64,000 nt of DNA, from NCBI GenBank assembly GCA_000827495.1, contig KN817543.1:307755-371754 (forward strand). Direction: 5' to 3'. Position numbers and translations under genes: made by a program. This stretch comes from Hypholoma sublateritium FD-334 SS-4 (lineage: Eukaryota; Basidiomycota; Agaricomycetes; Agaricales; Strophariaceae). This document shows positions 60,454 to 64,000 of this stretch, in pieces. Position 1 is the first letter of the stretch. Every line of letters starts with the position of its first letter. Below the pieces are notes generated by a model that was not told the DNA's origin, did no database searches, and saw only the letters and a program-made list of their open reading frames with translations.

Positions 60454-62821
60454 ATGCGCGTTAAAAAACACATTACTCTCTGTGTTCACCTATTTACCCT
60501 AGATTTTCTCCGCTCGACATCAGCTACTGTCTATGGAAATGTGGGGGAACTATCAACCACCGTATTTGATTTCATTGTTATTGGAGGTATGATTCGGCGT
60601 ATATTTCAATAGTTGGACGCGCTTACTAACACAAGTCCTCTCTACCATACTTGTAGGAGGGACAGCCGGTGCTGTAGTTGCCAATCGTTTGACTGAACGT
60701 CTCGATTTCGAAGTTCTGGTGCTCGAAGCGGGACCGACGTAGGTACATCTCGAATTACTGGTAACCTCAAAATCACATACTGGTGTATGTAGAAACGATG
60801 GGGTGCTGGATTCGATGGTTCCTGCATTTCCTGTAAAACTGTTCAACACAGCATATGATTGGAACTACACGGCTATCATCCCTGGGATGGCGGGAGTAGA
60901 CACCCGAAGCTCAAATTATCCTCGAGGACACATTTTGGGAGGTTGCAGCTCGCACAGTCTGTCCAGTATATCCCTTGAGCTATCTTTAAGTCTAAGGAGT
61001 ATATATTTAGATGCAATGTATTATACCAGAGGCTCGGCCGATGACTACAACGCCACTGTCACTGGTGACGCAGGCTGGTCTTGGGAATATATGCTGCCGT
61101 ATATGCTTAAAGTGAGTGTTCGGACAGCCTGTATCTTTCGACCACTTTCAACATTAGCGAATTTATTACAGAATGAAAAATGGAGTCCCCCTGCGGATAT
61201 GCACAATACCAGCAATGAATTTGACCCATCGGTACACGGCTTCAGTGGGATGGTGTTCACCAGTCTTCCTGGATTCCCACAGCCAAGCGATGATATGGTA
61301 TTGGCCGTTTCAAAGCAACTTCCCAATGATTTTCCTTTTCTATTGGACATGAACTCAGGACGCCCGTTGGGACTAGGTGAGTGGATTATATTCATCAAAT
61401 TATCTGTGTACTGATGGCATTTCTTTCTGACAAGGATGGTACCAAGGAACTATCGGAAACGGGACAAGAAGTAGCTCCGCGACTGCCTACCTCTCTGAGA
61501 CGTTTACAGCACGGAAAAATTTACATATCGTGCTTAACACCAAGGTTACTCGAGTACACCCTACATCAGAGGTAGACATCCCCAGATTCAATACTGTAGA
61601 AATCTCCGGTAAATGATCTTTCCCTATTTTCAATTATCCGATGCTCATCCAAAAACCCTGTCATATAGGATCGTCCACCAGGTTGATTGCCACCAAAGAG
61701 TTGATTCTATCTGCAGGAGCTATCGGCACTCCTCAGATACTGATGAATTCCGGGGTGGGCGATCACCAAGAATTACAGTCACTAGGGATTCAAACCGTCG
61801 TAAACCTTCCGAGTGTTGGGAAAAATTTTACAGACCAACCATATGTCATAATTTCATTTTCAGTTAGCTCAAACAACACATTGGATAAGTAGGACCTTGA
61901 GTTTCCGCATTCTGCTGGATCTAGGCTAATTTACATGAATTTAGCCTTGCAAATAATGCCACTCTGCAGGCAGAAGCTCTGGCCCAATGGGAACTCACTC
62001 GAACGGGTCCATATGTCAACGGCGGCCCGAACCAGATATCGTGGTCTCGCCTTCCAATGGATTCTTCTATCTTGAAAGAATTTGGCGATCCGTCGGCGGG
62101 GCCCAATACACCTCATATAGAGCTCACACCGCAGGTGAGTGTATTGGTGTGTAGATGAGCCAACACATTTACACTTTGGAACACATTATAGACTGGACGT
62201 ATATTTCTTCCCAACCTGCCGAACCGTCATTTTATTTCAACGGGAATTCAGATCGTTACACCGGCATCGCGTAGGTCTCACCCAGTTTCATTTTTACCTT
62301 GATTTTACTTACAAAAGCCCAGGTGGGACGGTTTCCCTCAATATGACTGATCCCTTGGGAGACCCTGTGATCAATCTTGGATTTTTCACGGCAGGATTTG
62401 ATCTTCCTGCAATGCGGGAAGGTATCAGGCTGGCACAGAAACTATTTTCGGCGCCGATATGGAAGGGGTATATTATTGAACGATTCTCTCCACCTGAAAA
62501 TACAACGACTGACGAAGGTTTGGACGCGTATATACGGAGTACTACATTTTCGTCTCTGCATGCTGTCGGAACGGCAGCTATGTCATCCGAAGATGCTGAC
62601 TACGGGGTTGTTAACCCTGACCTCTTGGTAAAGAGCACGACTGGACTCCGGATCGTCGACGCATCTGTTCTGGTAAGATGTCATAGATGTTATCTGAACG
62701 ATCGGCACATTGAATACTCTTAAAACAAATGCAGCCTTTCATAACTTGCGGACATACTCAGGCACCGGTTTACGCAATCGCCGAGAGGGCCTCCGACCTA
62801 ATCAAAGAGGATTGGAAATAG
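60454..62821 (+). CDS. GMC-family FAD oxidoreductase (aryl-alcohol-oxidase-like)
   Basis: About ten exons, open throughout after splicing (about 600 residues). ATG 60454 is followed by a hydrophobic N terminus that may be a signal peptide. The FAD fold shows FDFIVIGGGTAGAVVANRL with an intron inside the GGG motif, VLVLEAGPT, and LGGCSSHNAMYYTRG across an intron. Further motifs are WSWEYMLPYMLKNEKW, GTIGNGTRSSSATAYL, ILSAGAIGTPQILMNSGVGD and VGKNFTDQP. The C terminus has LHAVGTAAMS with the catalytic His (HPVGT in most relatives) and ITCGHTQAPVYAIAERA with the second His. The family oxidises aryl or aliphatic alcohols and gives H2O2, in lignin breakdown or metabolite tailoring. Substrate is unknown. 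It lies tail-to-tail with a transporter, only 35 bp apart. Confidence 0.92.
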
Positions 62822-62856
62822 TTTGGCTTATTTGCTAGTATTGAAGTGCTACGCTC

Positions 62857-64000
62857 TCATACAATGTACCTGAACCCGCTCCACTTATCACCTTTAGCAC
62901 TGCGAGCTTCGTCTACACTCGCGTAGACTCCGTTTCGCTCCTGTGCATTATCATTTGGAATTCCTTGTATTACTTCGTCTCTCTCGCCACGATCCCGCCT
63001 TGCATTTTCTCTTCTTAGCATTACAGTGCATATCGCAGACGATGCGAGGCCTATGCCAATATATCCAAGGACGACGGCATGTCCCAGACGATAAAACGGG
63101 GTGTCCTGTGCCCGGTACTGTTCGCCTATGATGTTAGAAAATCCGAGCTCAGTGCTCAAAGTAATTTGACGTACAACGTTCGAAGTCACTGCTCCATTCA
63201 GGTTTCCAAAACCAATAACAATGGCTACTGTGACTGCGCGCTTGTAAGATCCCTCAAAGTTACAAGCAAACCATGTGGCAGAGTTGGCTCCGGGAAAATC
63301 AAAATAAGGAGTGAACGGTTAAACATGATGCTTACCAGCAACAGGATATATGGATCTAAGTACGGCGGATGTTATGAGAAGAAATCCGCGCTCACGGAGA
63401 GTACCATTAATGGAACTCACGCAGCAGCAAGATAAACAGCAAAATAAGAAAGCGCTGCCGATTTAGAAACAAGGAGGATGATATACCCAATTCCTCCTAT
63501 TCCGAAGAAGAAGCTGGAAGTTTCGTGAGCATCAATGTTGCTGCATGAGCGGCGACCTGACCAGTTAATGTACCCTCTAGAATTGGTTCTGTCGCCTAAT
63601 ACCCCAACACCACATGTTATCAGGCAGGCCCAGACGTACACGGGTACGGAGAGAAGATTGGCGACCGTGGGTCCGAATCCTAGATATTAAATATATTAGA
63701 CCTGCCAAAAAATTCAAGGGAGAGCGATGAAACCAAGCTACATATTTCAGAGTCAGGCATGTATAGCTTGATTATGATGAATACATACTTGATGAATGAT
63801 GGAAGGTGTGAAAAGGGAGAACGCGTATAATGGACCGTCGCTGTTGAAAAGGAGATTAGTCAATAGGGATTTTAAAATTTCTCAGATTCAAGTATGCACT
63901 CACAACCCCATGAATATCCCCACTTCCGGGATGTCAGTGTCTAACTTCAAAGCTGGAAGAAATCAATAAACGTACAACCGACGTAGGTATGCCAGTCTGT
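62857..64000 (-). CDS. Dal5-type MFS transporter (anion:cation symporter family), 5' end outside window
   Basis: Minus strand, 3' end at 62857; the start lies beyond 64000. Exons show LKLDTDIPEVGIFMGL, GPLYAFSLFTPSIIH, GFGPTVANLLSVPVYVWA followed by GDRTNSRGY (the loop between membrane segments), YFAVYLAAAG, GSYKRAVTVAIVIGFGNLNGAV, and PFYRLGHAVVLGYIGIGL, in the order found in Dal5-like permeases. The last intron near 63170 uses a gtcaaa donor. These carriers move allantoate, nicotinate, pantothenate or other organic anions across the plasma membrane. The tail after the final helix is hydrophilic and ends FRYIV. It may serve uptake or export for the adjacent oxidase/synthetase genes, but that is inference. 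Confidence 0.88.

Overview
The window looks like nuclear DNA of a filamentous basidiomycete, most likely an Agaricomycete. The real genes are split by many short introns (about 45-75 nt, GT...AG). The gene families also fit: WD40 and NACHT STAND proteins, CFEM proteins with Ser/Thr-rich GPI-type tails, a GMC oxidoreductase, a berberine-bridge-type FAD oxidase, an adenylation-carrier-thioesterase synthetase, a Dal5-type transporter, a G-protein alpha subunit and an intron-containing tRNA-Asn. A few N positions near 5.7, 12.2 and 21.8 kb show an unfinished assembly. Exon boundaries were read by eye from splice motifs and family motifs and have not been checked by any computation.

Left two thirds (1-46.6 kb): a repeat-rich accessory region. 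GC-rich, gene-free blocks (about 1-5, 12-14.4, 18.3-20, 32.6-35.1 and 39.5-46.5 kb) consist of dispersed repeats in both orientations. They alternate with AT-richer islands carrying genes. Two paralogous DUF2235 (Tle1-like hydrolase)-WD40 genes lie in opposite orientation at 8.06-11.46 kb (+) and 35.65-39.03 kb (-). Their flanks match in reverse complement over a long stretch, so about 4.2-20.6 kb and 32.0-41.4 kb form the arms of a large imperfect inverted duplication. The left arm carries extra material, including a tandem repeat and NACHT-1 (16.0-18.2 kb). The 11.5-kb spacer holds NACHT-2 (23.97-25.82 kb), a G-alpha gene (27.78-29.35 kb) and a 950-bp MITE-like element with 74-bp terminal inverted repeats. 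NACHT-1 has one in-frame TGA in an otherwise collinear reading frame.

Right third (48.7-64 kb): a compact gene-rich stretch. It holds a tRNA-Asn, a secreted FAD-linked oxidase, an A-T-TE synthetase, a small MAPR/cytochrome b5-like heme protein, two CFEM cell-surface genes, a GMC oxidoreductase and the 3' part of a Dal5-type MFS transporter that runs off the right edge. A core synthetase with two flavin oxidases, a heme-binding helper and a transporter is a plausible natural-product cluster. The hydrolase-WD40 pair with two NACHT ATPases in a duplicated, repeat-laden region resembles a fungal NLR-type recognition locus in which effector and ATPase modules sit in separate genes. Both functional readings are inference.
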